Below are positions 44,176-53,728 of a DNA stretch of 64,000 bases, piece after piece. Both the position numbers and the translations under genes were made by a program. Source of the DNA: UBA961 sp014191195 (GTDB taxonomy: Bacteria > Bacteroidota > Ignavibacteria > Kapaibacteriales > UBA961); the NCBI GenBank assembly GCA_964204605.1, contig OZ123195.1, forward strand, positions 930,001-994,000, in the 5' to 3' direction. Under the pieces are notes generated by a model, which did no database searches, was not told the DNA's origin, and saw only the letters and a list, made by a program, of their open reading frames with translations. Position 1 is the stretch's first letter. Each line of letters opens with the position of its first letter.

Positions 44176-46326
44176 ATGCTTCAAGTTGTTCAATATCAAA
44201 AAAATGGCGAGATGTCTATTGCAGATGTTCCCGCACCAACATGTAAACCCGGTGGGATATTAGTAAAAACTTTTGCTTCTTTAATTAGTGCTGGAACAGA
44301 AAAAACATCTGTTATTGGTGGCCAGTCTTCTCTTTTAGAAAGGGCAAGAAAACAACCAGATCAAGTAAAACAAGTTCTTGATACAGTTAAGAAAGAAGGT
44401 CTTATTTCTACTTTAGGCCGTATTCAATCAAAATTAGAATCATATAAAACACTTGGTTATAGTGCTGCTGGAATTGTAATTGAATCAAGATGTGAAGAGT
44501 TTTCTCCGGGAGATAGGGTTGCATGTGCTGGGGCTCAATATGCTCATCATGCAGAATTTATTAGCGTTCCTAAAAATTTAGCTGTACATATACCAGATAA
44601 TGTAAGTTTTGATGAAGCAGCATACACTACATTAGGTGCTATTGCTTTACAAGGAGTTAGGCAAGCACATTGTAATTTGGGTGAAACAGTTGCTGTAATT
44701 GGTTTAGGCCTTCTTGGACAATTAACTATTCAATTATTGAAAGCTTCTGGTTGCAAAGTGATTGGGATGGATATTAATCCTACTATGTTGCATATAGCAT
44801 CTGAACTAGGTTGTGATCTTGTACTGCCTAGCTCTAAGGAACATATATCTAGTATTATGTCTTTTACTCGAAATATAGGAACCGATGCAGTTATTATAAC
44901 AGCAAGCACACAGTCTGAAGAACCTATACAATTAGCGCTAGAAATTTCCAGAAAGAAAAGCCCAATAGTTATTGTTGGTGCTGTTCCAATGAATATACCT
45001 CGCTCCCCTTTTTATGAAAAAGAATTAGAATTAAGAATTTCTTGTAGTTATGGTCCAGGACGCTATGACACTCTCTATGAAGAACATGGTATAGATTATC
45101 CAGTGGGCTATGTACGTTGGACAGAAAACAGAAATATGAGTTCATTTATAGATCTTATATCGTCTGGCCAAGTAACAATCAAACCACTAACTACGCATCA
45201 TTTCGTGATTAATAAAGCATTAGATGCTTATGCTTTGATTACTGGAGAAAAAAAAGAGCCTTATTTAGGTATTATACTTCATTATCTTGAATCAGAAACT
45301 ACACCAATTCATTCGATTTCAACTAAACACTATAAACCATCATCAAAACAACATATAGGCATTGGATTTATTGGTGCAGGAAGCTTTGCTCAAGCTCAAT
45401 TATTACCTCCTCTTGCTTCATTAAAAGTTCATTTTGCTGGAGTATCTACTTCTAGTCCTGCAAATGCATTATCTGTTGCAAATCAATATGGTTTTGGTAT
45501 TTCTAGTACTTCATCAATAGATATCATTGAATTACCTGATACAGATATAGTTTTTTGTGCAACTAGGCATGATTCTCATGCTCATTATGTGCTCTCTTCT
45601 TTGAAACAAGGAAAACCTGTTTTTGTAGAAAAGCCATTATGTGTTCATCCAGATGAACTTGCAGAAATATCATCGGTGATGGCTGAAACACATGGTAGAG
45701 TTATGGTTGGATACAATAGGCGTTTTTCTGCTCCTTTTGTAGATATTCAGAAATTTTTTGAGAAAAGATCTGCTCCTATGTCTATCATGTATAGAGTTAA
45801 TGCCGGTTCTATTCCTTTAAGTAGTTGGATTCAAGATCCATTACAAGGTGGACGCATTATCGGCGAAGGATGTCATTTTATAGATTGTATGGTATTTCTT
45901 ACTGGATCTTTACCAATAAGTGTCCATGCAGTACAATTACCTGGAGCCAATAGGGCTATTGGACATCATGATTGCTCTCATATTATTATTACTTTTGCTG
46001 ATGGTAGCATTGGTACACTTTTATACCTAGCAAATGGTGATAGTTCAATTGATAAAGAGTATTGTGAAGTGTTTTGCGAAGGTAAAACAGCAATCATGAA
46101 TAATTTCACCTCCGTAGTGTTCGGATCTGGAAAGAAATCAAAGACACAATCATACAATGGCAAAAAAGGACATAAACAAGAAGTAGATGCTACTATTCTA
46201 GCAGTAAAGAATGGTACTTCAATGCCAATTTCATTCCAAGAAATTTATGCCATAACGCAAGCAACATTTGCTGCTGAAGAATCCATGAATACAGGATTGA
46301 CAATTCAATTACATAATCACATATAA
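44176..46326 (+). CDS. Two-domain oxidoreductase: MDR dehydrogenase fused to Gfo/Idh/MocA domain
   Basis: A 716-residue soluble fusion. Residues about 1-375 resemble a medium-chain dehydrogenase with a Rossmann motif AVIGLGLLGQLTIQLL; residues about 390-716 are a Gfo/Idh/MocA sugar-type dehydrogenase with GIGFIGAGSFAQAQLLPPL and the family EKP motif in PVFVEKPLCVHPDEL. Such fusions are known from polysaccharide and LPS gene clusters, where they are thought to alter sugar nucleotides. Here it stands in a different context, just upstream of a 2-oxoacid dehydrogenase E1 alpha gene. The ATG at 44176 is supported by the MLQVVQYQKNG start. Substrate unknown. Confidence 0.82.
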   Translation: MLQVVQYQKNGEMSIADVPAPTCKPGGILVKTFASLISAGTEKTSVIGGQSSLLERARKQPDQVKQVLDTVKKEGLISTLGRIQSKLESYKTLGYSAAGIVIESRCEEFSPGDRVACAGAQYAHHAEFISVPKNLAVHIPDNVSFDEAAYTTLGAIALQGVRQAHCNLGETVAVIGLGLLGQLTIQLLKASGCKVIGMDINPTMLHIASELGCDLVLPSSKEHISSIMSFTRNIGTDAVIITASTQSEEPIQLALEISRKKSPIVIVGAVPMNIPRSPFYEKELELRISCSYGPGRYDTLYEEHGIDYPVGYVRWTENRNMSSFIDLISSGQVTIKPLTTHHFVINKALDAYALITGEKKEPYLGIILHYLESETTPIHSISTKHYKPSSKQHIGIGFIGAGSFAQAQLLPPLASLKVHFAGVSTSSPANALSVANQYGFGISSTSSIDIIELPDTDIVFCATRHDSHAHYVLSSLKQGKPVFVEKPLCVHPDELAEISSVMAETHGRVMVGYNRRFSAPFVDIQKFFEKRSAPMSIMYRVNAGSIPLSSWIQDPLQGGRIIGEGCHFIDCMVFLTGSLPISVHAVQLPGANRAIGHHDCSHIIITFADGSIGTLLYLANGDSSIDKEYCEVFCEGKTAIMNNFTSVVFGSGKKSKTQSYNGKKGHKQEVDATILAVKNGTSMPISFQEIYAITQATFAAEESMNTGLTIQLHNHI

Positions 46327-46340
46327 AATATATATAGCTC

Positions 46341-47366
46341 ATGGCTAAGAGAACTGAAAAAAAATCAGAAGATACATCTACTCAATTTCAAGAATATACC
46401 TCAATATCTTTATCTGATTCTCAAAGAAAAGACATAATAAAACATATGCTATATGCCAGAGAATTTGATTTGGCAATGCAAAGATTAAATAGACAAGGGA
46501 AAGCTTTTGGTGGTGTGTATTCACAAACTGGAAATGAGGCAGTTTCTGTTGGATCTGCCTATGCATTAGGCCCAAAAGATGTATTGTTTCCAATGCATCG
46601 TAATATTGGTGGACACTTTGTAATGGGCCAAACACTGGAAAACCTTATGCTAACTTTTCTTGCAAAAGAAGGAAGCCTTATGCGTGGAACAGATGGAACC
46701 GGACATTATGCAGATGTTTCAAGAAGGATTTATGGGAATATATCGCATTTAGGCGCCATGATTCCTGTAGCTGCTGGCTTTACATTAGCTTCAAGATTAA
46801 GAGGTGAATATTGTGCTGCAATGACATATATCGGTGATGGAGGTTCTCAAACTGGTGAATTTCATGAAGCACTTAATTTTGCTTGTGTGCAAAAATTACC
46901 ATTGATACTTATCATAGAGAATAATCAATATGCATATTCTTCACCAAATCATGTTGAATTTGCTTGCAAGAATTTATCTGACAGAGCATTAGGCTATGGA
47001 TGCTATGGTATAACAATAGATGGTACCAATCCAGAATTAGTATTTGATACATGTAAAGCAGCATTAGAAAAAGCCGAACAAGGATTAGGGCCTTCAATTA
47101 TAGAAACAATTACAATGCGAATGAGAGGTCATGCTGAACATGATGACTTTAGTTATGTACCAAAAGAAGTACTTGCATATTGGCAACTCAAAGATCCAGT
47201 TGCTACATATTCTGCCAAATTATTAGCTACACATGTATATACAGAACAAGAACTACAAAGTGTAAGAAAAAATATCATTGAAGAAATTCGAGCTTCTATT
47301 GATGCAGTTATTGATAAACCATTTCCTGCTGCCGAAGAAGCTTTTAAAAATGTATTTATAGATTAG
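46341..47366 (+). CDS. 2-oxoacid dehydrogenase E1 component, alpha subunit
   Basis: A 341-residue thiamine-diphosphate E1 alpha subunit. The TPP/Mg motif GDGGSQTGEFHEALNFA (about 168-184) is followed by LPLILIIENNQYA; FPMHRNIGGHFVMG and RGTDGTGHY are the conserved substrate-channel region, and RMRGHAEHDD near the end is the phosphorylation-loop equivalent. With the E1 beta gene at 48605 it forms an alpha2beta2 decarboxylase for pyruvate or branched-chain 2-oxoacids; the choice between these cannot be made by eye. The matching E2 and E3 genes are not in the window. Confidence 0.88.
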   Translation: MAKRTEKKSEDTSTQFQEYTSISLSDSQRKDIIKHMLYAREFDLAMQRLNRQGKAFGGVYSQTGNEAVSVGSAYALGPKDVLFPMHRNIGGHFVMGQTLENLMLTFLAKEGSLMRGTDGTGHYADVSRRIYGNISHLGAMIPVAAGFTLASRLRGEYCAAMTYIGDGGSQTGEFHEALNFACVQKLPLILIIENNQYAYSSPNHVEFACKNLSDRALGYGCYGITIDGTNPELVFDTCKAALEKAEQGLGPSIIETITMRMRGHAEHDDFSYVPKEVLAYWQLKDPVATYSAKLLATHVYTEQELQSVRKNIIEEIRASIDAVIDKPFPAAEEAFKNVFID

Positions 47367-47400
47367 TATAATGTTTTACTCCTTTTATTATTAAAGTGTG

Positions 47401-48573
47401 ATGTCAGTAAAAAAAATCATGGTTCTTGGCTCTGGTGAATTAGGCAAAGAATTCATTATAAGTGCTAAACGCTTAGGTAATTATGTAATAGCTGTAGATT
47501 CTTATGAACATGCACCAGGAATGCAAGTTGCTGATACATATGAGATTATCTCTATGCTAGATGGAAATGCATTAGATTCAATAGTACAAAAGCATTCCCC
47601 AGATATCATTGTTCCTGAAATTGAAGCAATTAGAACTGAAAGATTCTATGATTATGAAAAACAAGGCATTCAAGTTGTACCTAGTGCCAAAGCAGCAAAT
47701 TTTACAATGAATAGAAAATCTATTAGAGATTTAGCAGCATTAGAATTAGGGGTAAAAACTGCTGGATTTAGATATGCAATATCAATGGAACAAGTAGAAG
47801 AAGCAGCACACATATTAGGATTTCCTTGTGTCATTAAACCATTGATGTCTTCATCTGGCAAAGGACAATCCATCATCAGAAAAAAAGAAGATATCCCTGC
47901 TTGTTGGCAATATGCTACAACTGGTGGCAGAGGTGATTATACAGAAGTGATTATAGAAGAATTTATTCCCTTCGACTATGAAATTACTTTATTAACAGTT
48001 ACACAAAAGAATGGTCCAACTTTATTTTGTCCGCCAATTGGGCACAGACAAGAACGCGGCGATTATCAAGAAAGTTGGCAGCCTTGTGCAATGAATGTGG
48101 AAGCACTTAAAAAAGCCCAAGACATTGCTCATAAAGTAACTTCTGCTTTACAAGGCGCTGGATTATGGGGTGTAGAGTTTTTTATCAAAGGAAATGAAGT
48201 CTATTTTTCTGAATTAAGCCCTAGACCACATGATACAGGTATGGTTACCTTGGCTGGAACTCAGAATTTTTCTGAATTTGAATTACATTGTAGAGCAGTA
48301 TTAGGATTACCTATTCCGTCTATTACATTAGAAAGAGCAGCTGCAAGTTCTGTTATTTTATATCGTGGAAATGAATCAGTATCACCACAATATTTTGGAT
48401 TAGAAAAAGCTCTTGAAGATAACAATACAGATATTCGAATATTTGGTAAACCAATCACAAGAACATTCAGAAGAATGGGCGTGGCTTTAGCCTGGGGCTC
48501 ACCAGAATCTGATATTCAAAAGCTTAGAGATAAAGCAAATTCAATGGCACATACAATCACAATAAGTGCTTGA
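47401..48573 (+). CDS. purT: Formate-dependent phosphoribosylglycinamide formyltransferase (GAR transformylase 2)
   Basis: A 390-residue ATP-grasp enzyme of purine synthesis that uses formate and ATP to formylate GAR. It starts with the nucleotide-binding-like MVLGSGELGKEF and has the family stretches DIIVPEIEAIRTE, VIKPLMSSSGKGQS, GAGLWGVEFFIKG and ELSPRPHDTGMVTLA, which separate PurT from PurK. ATG 47401 follows a GTG at 47398 in the same frame. It lies between the E1 alpha (34 bases) and E1 beta (31 bases) genes and interrupts what is usually an adjacent pair. Confidence 0.93.
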   Translation: MSVKKIMVLGSGELGKEFIISAKRLGNYVIAVDSYEHAPGMQVADTYEIISMLDGNALDSIVQKHSPDIIVPEIEAIRTERFYDYEKQGIQVVPSAKAANFTMNRKSIRDLAALELGVKTAGFRYAISMEQVEEAAHILGFPCVIKPLMSSSGKGQSIIRKKEDIPACWQYATTGGRGDYTEVIIEEFIPFDYEITLLTVTQKNGPTLFCPPIGHRQERGDYQESWQPCAMNVEALKKAQDIAHKVTSALQGAGLWGVEFFIKGNEVYFSELSPRPHDTGMVTLAGTQNFSEFELHCRAVLGLPIPSITLERAAASSVILYRGNESVSPQYFGLEKALEDNNTDIRIFGKPITRTFRRMGVALAWGSPESDIQKLRDKANSMAHTITISA

Positions 48574-48604
48574 TAAATATGTTATTTACATTTATATATA
48601 GAGT

Positions 48605-49579
48605 ATGGCACATTTAACATTTCTAGAAGCAATTGCAGATGCATTAAAAATACAAATGCGTAAAGATGAATCAGTTTTTATGATTGGAGAAGATATTGGA
48701 ACTTATGGAGGAGCCTTCAAGCTTACAAAAGGTTTTCTAGATGAGTTTGGTCCAAAAAGAATTATAGATGCACCAATTTCTGAAGCAGCTATTATTGGTG
48801 CTGCTATAGGAGCAGCTATTAATGGTATGCGCCCTGTTGTAGAAATGCAGTTTATGGATTTTATTACCTGTGGTTTTAATCAATTAGTAAATGTTGCAGG
48901 AACAACTGCTTATCGCTGGGGAATGGGAGTTCCTTTAGTTGTTAGAGGGCCTTCAGGAGGCGGAGTTGGAGCCAATCCATTTCATTCTAGAAATTCAGAA
49001 GCATGGTTTGTGCAAGCAACAGGAATCAAAGTAGTATGTCCATCTTCTCCAGCTGATGCCAAAGGATTATTAACTGCATCGATAGAAGACAATAATCCTG
49101 TAATCTTTTATGAACATAAGGGCTTATATAGAAAAATTAAAGAAGAAGTCCCTGAAGGATATTATTCTATCCCGCTTGGTAAAGCAAATATTGTTAAACA
49201 AGGTAAAGATGCAAGTATTATTACATATGGCAGTACGGTTCATATGGCAATAGAAGCAGCTGAAAAATTAGAAGCAAGAGGTATTTCCGTAGAGATAATT
49301 GATATTAGAACTTTAGTACCTTTTGATGAAGAGACTGTATTGGCTTCAGTAAAAAAAACTAATAGAGTGTTAATAACGCATGAAGCCACTTTAACTGGGG
49401 GTTTTGCCGGAGAAATAGCAGCAAGAATTTCAGAAAAAGCATTTGAGTATTTAGACGCACCTATTATTAGAATTGCAGCCTTTGATTCACCTACACCATT
49501 TGCACCAACATTAGAAAAAGCAATGCTACCAAATACAGAAAAGATCATTGCTGGATTAGAAAAGTTATTGTCGTATTAA
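48605..49579 (+). CDS. 2-oxoacid dehydrogenase E1 component, beta subunit
   Basis: A 324-residue transketolase-like E1 beta subunit, partner of the alpha subunit at 46341. It starts with the common LTFLEAIADAL and shows GEDIGTYGGAF, DAPISEAAIIGAAIGAA, VVEMQFMDFI, FHSRNSEAWF and the C-terminal EVIDIRT-like LVPFDEE and LTGGFAGEIAA motifs. The two E1 subunits bind thiamine diphosphate at their interface. purT lies between them, with short gaps on both sides, so all three genes are probably one transcript. Confidence 0.91.
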   Translation: MAHLTFLEAIADALKIQMRKDESVFMIGEDIGTYGGAFKLTKGFLDEFGPKRIIDAPISEAAIIGAAIGAAINGMRPVVEMQFMDFITCGFNQLVNVAGTTAYRWGMGVPLVVRGPSGGGVGANPFHSRNSEAWFVQATGIKVVCPSSPADAKGLLTASIEDNNPVIFYEHKGLYRKIKEEVPEGYYSIPLGKANIVKQGKDASIITYGSTVHMAIEAAEKLEARGISVEIIDIRTLVPFDEETVLASVKKTNRVLITHEATLTGGFAGEIAARISEKAFEYLDAPIIRIAAFDSPTPFAPTLEKAMLPNTEKIIAGLEKLLSY

Positions 49580-49691
49580 TGCTTCATATATAATATGCTC
49601 AAAGCAAGATATAGATAGATATACATCATTAATAGCATTTTCCATTTTAAAATTCTTTAATCTCATTGTTTAAGCATGTGATTACAATAAT

Positions 49692-50492
49692 ATGGCATAT
49701 ACTTTGCTCCTTAAAAATATCACATCAATGTTTTTAACAAAGGTATGTTGCCAATTGAATAAAAAAGTATTTCTGATTGTATCTATGTTGTGTCTTTCAA
49801 TGTTTGGAGGATTATTTTTAGAGGTACAAGCTCAAGATACAGGTAATAATCATCCATTTGCAATACCAAGGATAGGAATTCCAGACACAATGATGGTTTT
49901 CTCACCCTCTAAGCCATTATTTTCTGATACAATGTCAAGTACATTATATTCACATATTTGGGGGGTAGAATTATTGTTTTCTGACAATGGATTTGGAACT
50001 GGTTTTGTTTATCAAAAATTGATTTCAAAAAAAGTATCTGGGTTTATCCATTTGGGAGTTTCAGGTGCAAGAAATACAGATGAAATTGAATATATAGATC
50101 CATATACAGGATATCCATTTATTCCTGGAAAAGTTAATCGATTATTTTGCGCCCCACTTACTGTGGGCATTCAATATAGATTATTTAGCAATAGTCTATC
50201 AGAAACATTTAGGCCTTTTTTAAGTTGTGGTATTGGGCCTGCATTAATTGTACAGGCAAAATATGATGATCCTTATTTTACATCAATTAGCAATGCAACA
50301 TTGCATGGACGCCCAGCAGGGTTTTTAGGATTTGGCGCTGGAATAGGTAATCAAGCAAGAAGTATGTTATCTATTCAGGGAAGATATTATTATATACCTT
50401 TTGGTGATAAAGGATTAGAGAGCATTAAGGATATTCCGATTACAGATTTTGGTGGTTTTTTTATATCATTGCAATTATTATTTAGTAAATAA
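49692..50492 (+). CDS. Outer-membrane beta-barrel protein, unknown
   Basis: A 266-residue exported protein. A long basic N terminus leads into a hydrophobic signal segment (about 27-48, LIVSMLCLSMFGGLF then LEVQAQ). The mature part has alternating strands such as SGFIHLGVSGARNT, RLFCAPLTVGIQYRLF, LSCGIGPALIVQAK and a final GGFFISLQLLFSK ending in an aromatic-rich strand, as in small porin-like outer-membrane proteins. An in-frame ATG at 49728 is an equally good start. It precedes an L,D-transpeptidase gene by 17 bases. No specific function is recognised. Confidence 0.7.
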   Translation: MAYTLLLKNITSMFLTKVCCQLNKKVFLIVSMLCLSMFGGLFLEVQAQDTGNNHPFAIPRIGIPDTMMVFSPSKPLFSDTMSSTLYSHIWGVELLFSDNGFGTGFVYQKLISKKVSGFIHLGVSGARNTDEIEYIDPYTGYPFIPGKVNRLFCAPLTVGIQYRLFSNSLSETFRPFLSCGIGPALIVQAKYDDPYFTSISNATLHGRPAGFLGFGAGIGNQARSMLSIQGRYYYIPFGDKGLESIKDIPITDFGGFFISLQLLFSK

Positions 50493-50509
50493 TTTTTAGA
50501 GAGTTTACA

Positions 50510-51649
50510 GTGAATAGGTTTTGTACAAATAGAGATATGCATATTCAACAAACAATAATATGCTTCTTCATTATATCTGCATTTATTGGGGTTTCATGTG
50601 GGAATACACCGGAATCTAAGCCAGTAATTATACTCACAACATTTCAAAAAGATTCTATTTTAAAGGAAAAAAACATTGCTAAGTTAGCAGCTATACAAGC
50701 ACAAATTCCAAAAATTATTTATCAAAAAATGGTAATACATAATGGTAAACATTTAGATTCTATTAGAAAAGCATATAAAAAGGGTGACAGTTTAAATAGA
50801 ATATCGTACAGAGCATTTACAACTGTAAATAGAAAGGACTTACATTATTTCAGAGTTGGTGATACGGTAATTATTCCAAGCATCATATCGGCTAATCTTA
50901 CTGATTATGCGGTATTCCCCGCTGTATATCCAGCTGCAGATACAATTCCTAAAATCATAATCGTTTCAAATCATTGGCTAAGTTATGCATGTTATGAATA
51001 TGGTAAATTAGTTCGATTTGCAGCATGTAATACTGGTGAAGAAAGAAAAGCAACTTTTCCTGGAAGATATGCCCTTAATTGGCGTCATATATTACGACAT
51101 TCTTCGATTAATTATAATTGGGTTTTGCCATATACTTGGAATTTTCATTTGCAGGCAGGTTCTGCATTTCATCAATTTGATATGCCAGGTAGGCCTGTTT
51201 CCCATTCTTGTATTCGCCAATTTATGGATGATGCTAAGTGGTTATTTTATTGGGGGCAAGGTGCAAAGATAATGCCAGGTACTAGAAGATATATTCCACT
51301 TTCTGGAACACCAGTTGTCATAATGGATATGTTTGACTTCAGAAGAAAAAAAGGTGGTCCTTGGTGGGATCTTCCCGATAATTCAATAAAAATAACATTA
51401 CCAGAACATCCACTCAATTTTGAAGAAGCATTAATACCCATTTCTCAAATTCCAGTAGGTTCAAGAGGTAGTTTAAGTAATAAAGACCGTTATATTACTG
51501 CAGAAGATACCCTTAGAGCACGTGGTACAATTAGAACTGACATTAAATTAAGACCATCTATACAGTATAATAGAAGAAAAAAGCCAAATGTTAATGGAAT
51601 AGCTCCTACTATTCCACAGGCAACAGGTTTAATTCAATCACCTAAATAA
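50510..51649 (+). CDS. L,D-transpeptidase (YkuD-like) lipoprotein
   Basis: A predicted lipoprotein of about 379 residues. The signal ends FIGVSCG (Cys30 from the GTG at 50510, with a shorter ATG start at 50537). A LysM-like segment (RISYRAFTTVNRKDLHYF then VGDTVIIP) may bind peptidoglycan. The catalytic-domain signature is HQFDMPGRPVSHSCIR at about 221-236, resembling the YkuD His and Cys active site; glycine in the usual SHGC is serine here. It would make 3-3 or lipoprotein cross-links in peptidoglycan. The tail is basic and rich in prolines. The fold is inferred mainly from this motif. Confidence 0.72.
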   Translation: MNRFCTNRDMHIQQTIICFFIISAFIGVSCGNTPESKPVIILTTFQKDSILKEKNIAKLAAIQAQIPKIIYQKMVIHNGKHLDSIRKAYKKGDSLNRISYRAFTTVNRKDLHYFRVGDTVIIPSIISANLTDYAVFPAVYPAADTIPKIIIVSNHWLSYACYEYGKLVRFAACNTGEERKATFPGRYALNWRHILRHSSINYNWVLPYTWNFHLQAGSAFHQFDMPGRPVSHSCIRQFMDDAKWLFYWGQGAKIMPGTRRYIPLSGTPVVIMDMFDFRRKKGGPWWDLPDNSIKITLPEHPLNFEEALIPISQIPVGSRGSLSNKDRYITAEDTLRARGTIRTDIKLRPSIQYNRRKKPNVNGIAPTIPQATGLIQSPK

Positions 51650-51689
51650 TGATTTTTTGTTATGAAAAGGAAACATACAGAATACTTCG

Positions 51690-51697
51690 TAACTTTG
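51690..51697 (+). promoter_or_regulatory. Possible -7 promoter box before NIF3-like gene
   Basis: TAACTTTG is an exact TAnnTTTG match. Transcription would start near 51704, downstream of an ATG at 51699 but upstream of ATG 51735, which supports 51735 as the start of the NIF3-like gene. Confidence 0.4.
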
Positions 51698-51734
51698 CAT
51701 GAAGTTTTCTCTTTTTCTGTTTCACATCATACCT

Positions 51735-52544
51735 ATGAATTTTTCTACATTAGATACTGTTCTTAATTCTGTATTTCCATCAGAAACCGCATGGAAAGAT
51801 GATAAAATTGGAATTCAAATAGATATCTATCCTCCCGATACATCAATAGTAAAAGTACTTATAGCATATGAAATTAATGATGAAGTCGTATCAGAAGCCA
51901 AGCATCTTAATGTGCAACTTATTTGTGCTTTTCATCCATTAATATTTAATCCTCTTTCTTCGATTGTACAAAATGATCGAGTAGGCAAAATAGTTCATAC
52001 TTTGATTCAGTCAAAAATTGGTGTCTTTATTATACATACTAATTTTGATGCTCATCCTAAAGGAACAAATATATTGGCAGCAGAGGCATTAGGATTATCT
52101 AATAATTCATTAACGATGTTAGTACCAGACAAAAAACACGATTCATTTGGAATGGGAATTATTGGTGACATTGATAAACCTATACCAGTTAATGCATTTG
52201 TGCAACATTGTTCCCGCATTTTTTCAGCACCAATTTCCTATACAATTGGCAAAAACGATACAATTTCTAGAATTGCCATGGTATGTGGCAGTGGGATGAC
52301 GTATTTCAATGAAGCTTTATCAAGTGGAGCCGACTGTTTTATAACTGCCGATATAAAATATCATCACTTTCACGAAGCAAAAGGTAACATTACATTGATA
52401 GATCCTGGTCATGCACAAATGGAGCAGTTTGTGGCACGAGGTTTGTTGAATATACTTACTTCAATTCCAGATTTTTCAGACATTGAATTTATTGTTTCGG
52501 AAGTTCGTACTTCACCGGTATCATATATGATGCACCAAGATTAG
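51735..52544 (+). CDS. NIF3/DUF34-family metal-binding protein
   Basis: A 269-residue NIF3-like protein (Nif3/YbgI family, di-metal hydrolase fold; function still unclear). It begins MNFSTLDTVLNSVFPSETAW, with conserved IGIQI, the metal-binding CAFHPLIFNP segment, IHTNFDAHPKGTN, MVCGSGMTYFNEAL, ADCFITADIKYHHFHEA and DPGHAQMEQF near the end. The frame is open to ATG 51699, but a promoter-like box there and the family's usual start favour 51735. The zinc-ribbon gene follows 29 bases on; the two are often neighbours in FCB genomes. Confidence 0.88.
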   Translation: MNFSTLDTVLNSVFPSETAWKDDKIGIQIDIYPPDTSIVKVLIAYEINDEVVSEAKHLNVQLICAFHPLIFNPLSSIVQNDRVGKIVHTLIQSKIGVFIIHTNFDAHPKGTNILAAEALGLSNNSLTMLVPDKKHDSFGMGIIGDIDKPIPVNAFVQHCSRIFSAPISYTIGKNDTISRIAMVCGSGMTYFNEALSSGADCFITADIKYHHFHEAKGNITLIDPGHAQMEQFVARGLLNILTSIPDFSDIEFIVSEVRTSPVSYMMHQD

Positions 52545-52573
52545 TTTATTTATTTTAATGAGTTGAGTATCAC

Positions 52574-53275
52574 ATGAGTTCTCTTTCCGCAGCCATTTCT
52601 GATTTGTCCGCAATTGATATTATTTTAGATGAATTAAAAGAAGATTTGGGAGATTTACCCCAACAGGTTGCAAGTGCCGAAGATGGTTTTCGCGAGCGCA
52701 CATTTCACATAGAAGCAACAGAAAATACTTTGAAAGAACTAGAGCATTTTAAAAGCAATTCCCATATTCGTTTACAAGAGATAAAAGATAAAGAAGATAT
52801 CTTAGCAGCTCAGCAATTTAATGTGAGAAATAACAGAGAATTTGATGCAATTACCCATGAAATTGAAGCGCTAAGATCTGAACGAACCAAAATATTTGAT
52901 GAACAAAGAACTGTAGGTGTAAAAGAAGAAAATCTCCGATCTATGATCGCCGAACAGCAAAGTGAATTAGATGAAGCAAAAGAACTTCTTAATGATAAAG
53001 AACATCAATTATCTGCTATTACTCTTGGCCATAATGATGAAATTTTATCTCAAACAAGACAAAGAATTTCTATCATTTCATCGATGCCTATACAAGCAAT
53101 AGCAGACTATGAAAGGATACGTACTTTTCACAAAGATTCAGCAGTTAAAATAAGAAAAAACAGTTGTTCAGGATGCTTCAATGCAGTACCTCCACAAAAG
53201 ATAGTTGAAATGAGAAATAAGCTAGATCAAATGTTTTTATGTGAACATTGTGGACGTATCCTCATAACAGAATAA
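52574..53275 (+). CDS. Zinc-ribbon coiled-coil protein (C4-type, CdsZ-like)
   Basis: A 233-residue soluble protein. About 180 residues of heptad-rich charged sequence form a coiled coil (LKELEHFKSNSHIRLQEIKDKE and similar stretches), followed by a zinc ribbon with CSGC near 196-199 and CEHC near 225-228. This layout is that of the C4-type zinc-ribbon family thought to act on RNA or as a transcription or replication accessory; no catalytic residues are seen. It sits between a NIF3-like gene and rnpB. The family match is by architecture. Confidence 0.82.
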   Translation: MSSLSAAISDLSAIDIILDELKEDLGDLPQQVASAEDGFRERTFHIEATENTLKELEHFKSNSHIRLQEIKDKEDILAAQQFNVRNNREFDAITHEIEALRSERTKIFDEQRTVGVKEENLRSMIAEQQSELDEAKELLNDKEHQLSAITLGHNDEILSQTRQRISIISSMPIQAIADYERIRTFHKDSAVKIRKNSCSGCFNAVPPQKIVEMRNKLDQMFLCEHCGRILITE

Positions 53276-53302
53276 ATTATTCATATGTAATATAATCAAA
53301 TC

Positions 53303-53694
53303 GGGGCTGTCGGAGAAGCGCGCCATTTCTATGGTGAGGAAAGTCCGAACTCCAAAGAGCAGCGTGCTTTGTAACACAAAGGCGATAATACATTTCCCAT
53401 TGGGAATTGGGTAGTCGACGGAAAGTGCAACAGAAAATATACCGCCTTAAATTAATAAGGTAAGGTTGAAATGGCGAGGTAAGAGCTCACCGCAAAGAAA
53501 GTGATTTCTTTGGCAAGGCAAACCCCACGCGGAGCAAGGCAAATAAGGAAAAAGTGTTCTAAACAGTTTTGCTGCTCGCAAAACCCTCTGGATTTTTCCG
53601 GGTATGCTGCACAGAAATTTATGGCAACATAAATTCAAGATAAATGCTTCTCATTCCCTAACAGGAATACAGAATTCGGCTTACAGACAGCTTC
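53303..53694 (+). ncRNA. rnpB: RNase P RNA, bacterial type A
   Basis: About 392 bases. The 5' end GGGGCTGTC (53303-53311) pairs with the 3' end GACAGCTTC (53686-53694) as P1. Core conserved blocks are present: GAGGAAAGTCCGAACTCC near 53336-53353, AGGGTGAAATGGCGAGGTAAGAGCTCACC-like region near 53462-53492 and the CGGCTTACAGACAGC end. TATAAT at 53291-53296, seven bases upstream of the 5' end, could be a -10 box. It follows the zinc-ribbon gene by 27 bases and leads miaE. Confidence 0.96.
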
Positions 53695-53728
53695 GTTATT
53701 GATTTTTTGTTGATTTTCTGATTCTTCT

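Noticed and set aside
53447..53638. Antisense frame inside rnpB
   Set aside because: It is the opposite strand of a well-supported RNA gene.
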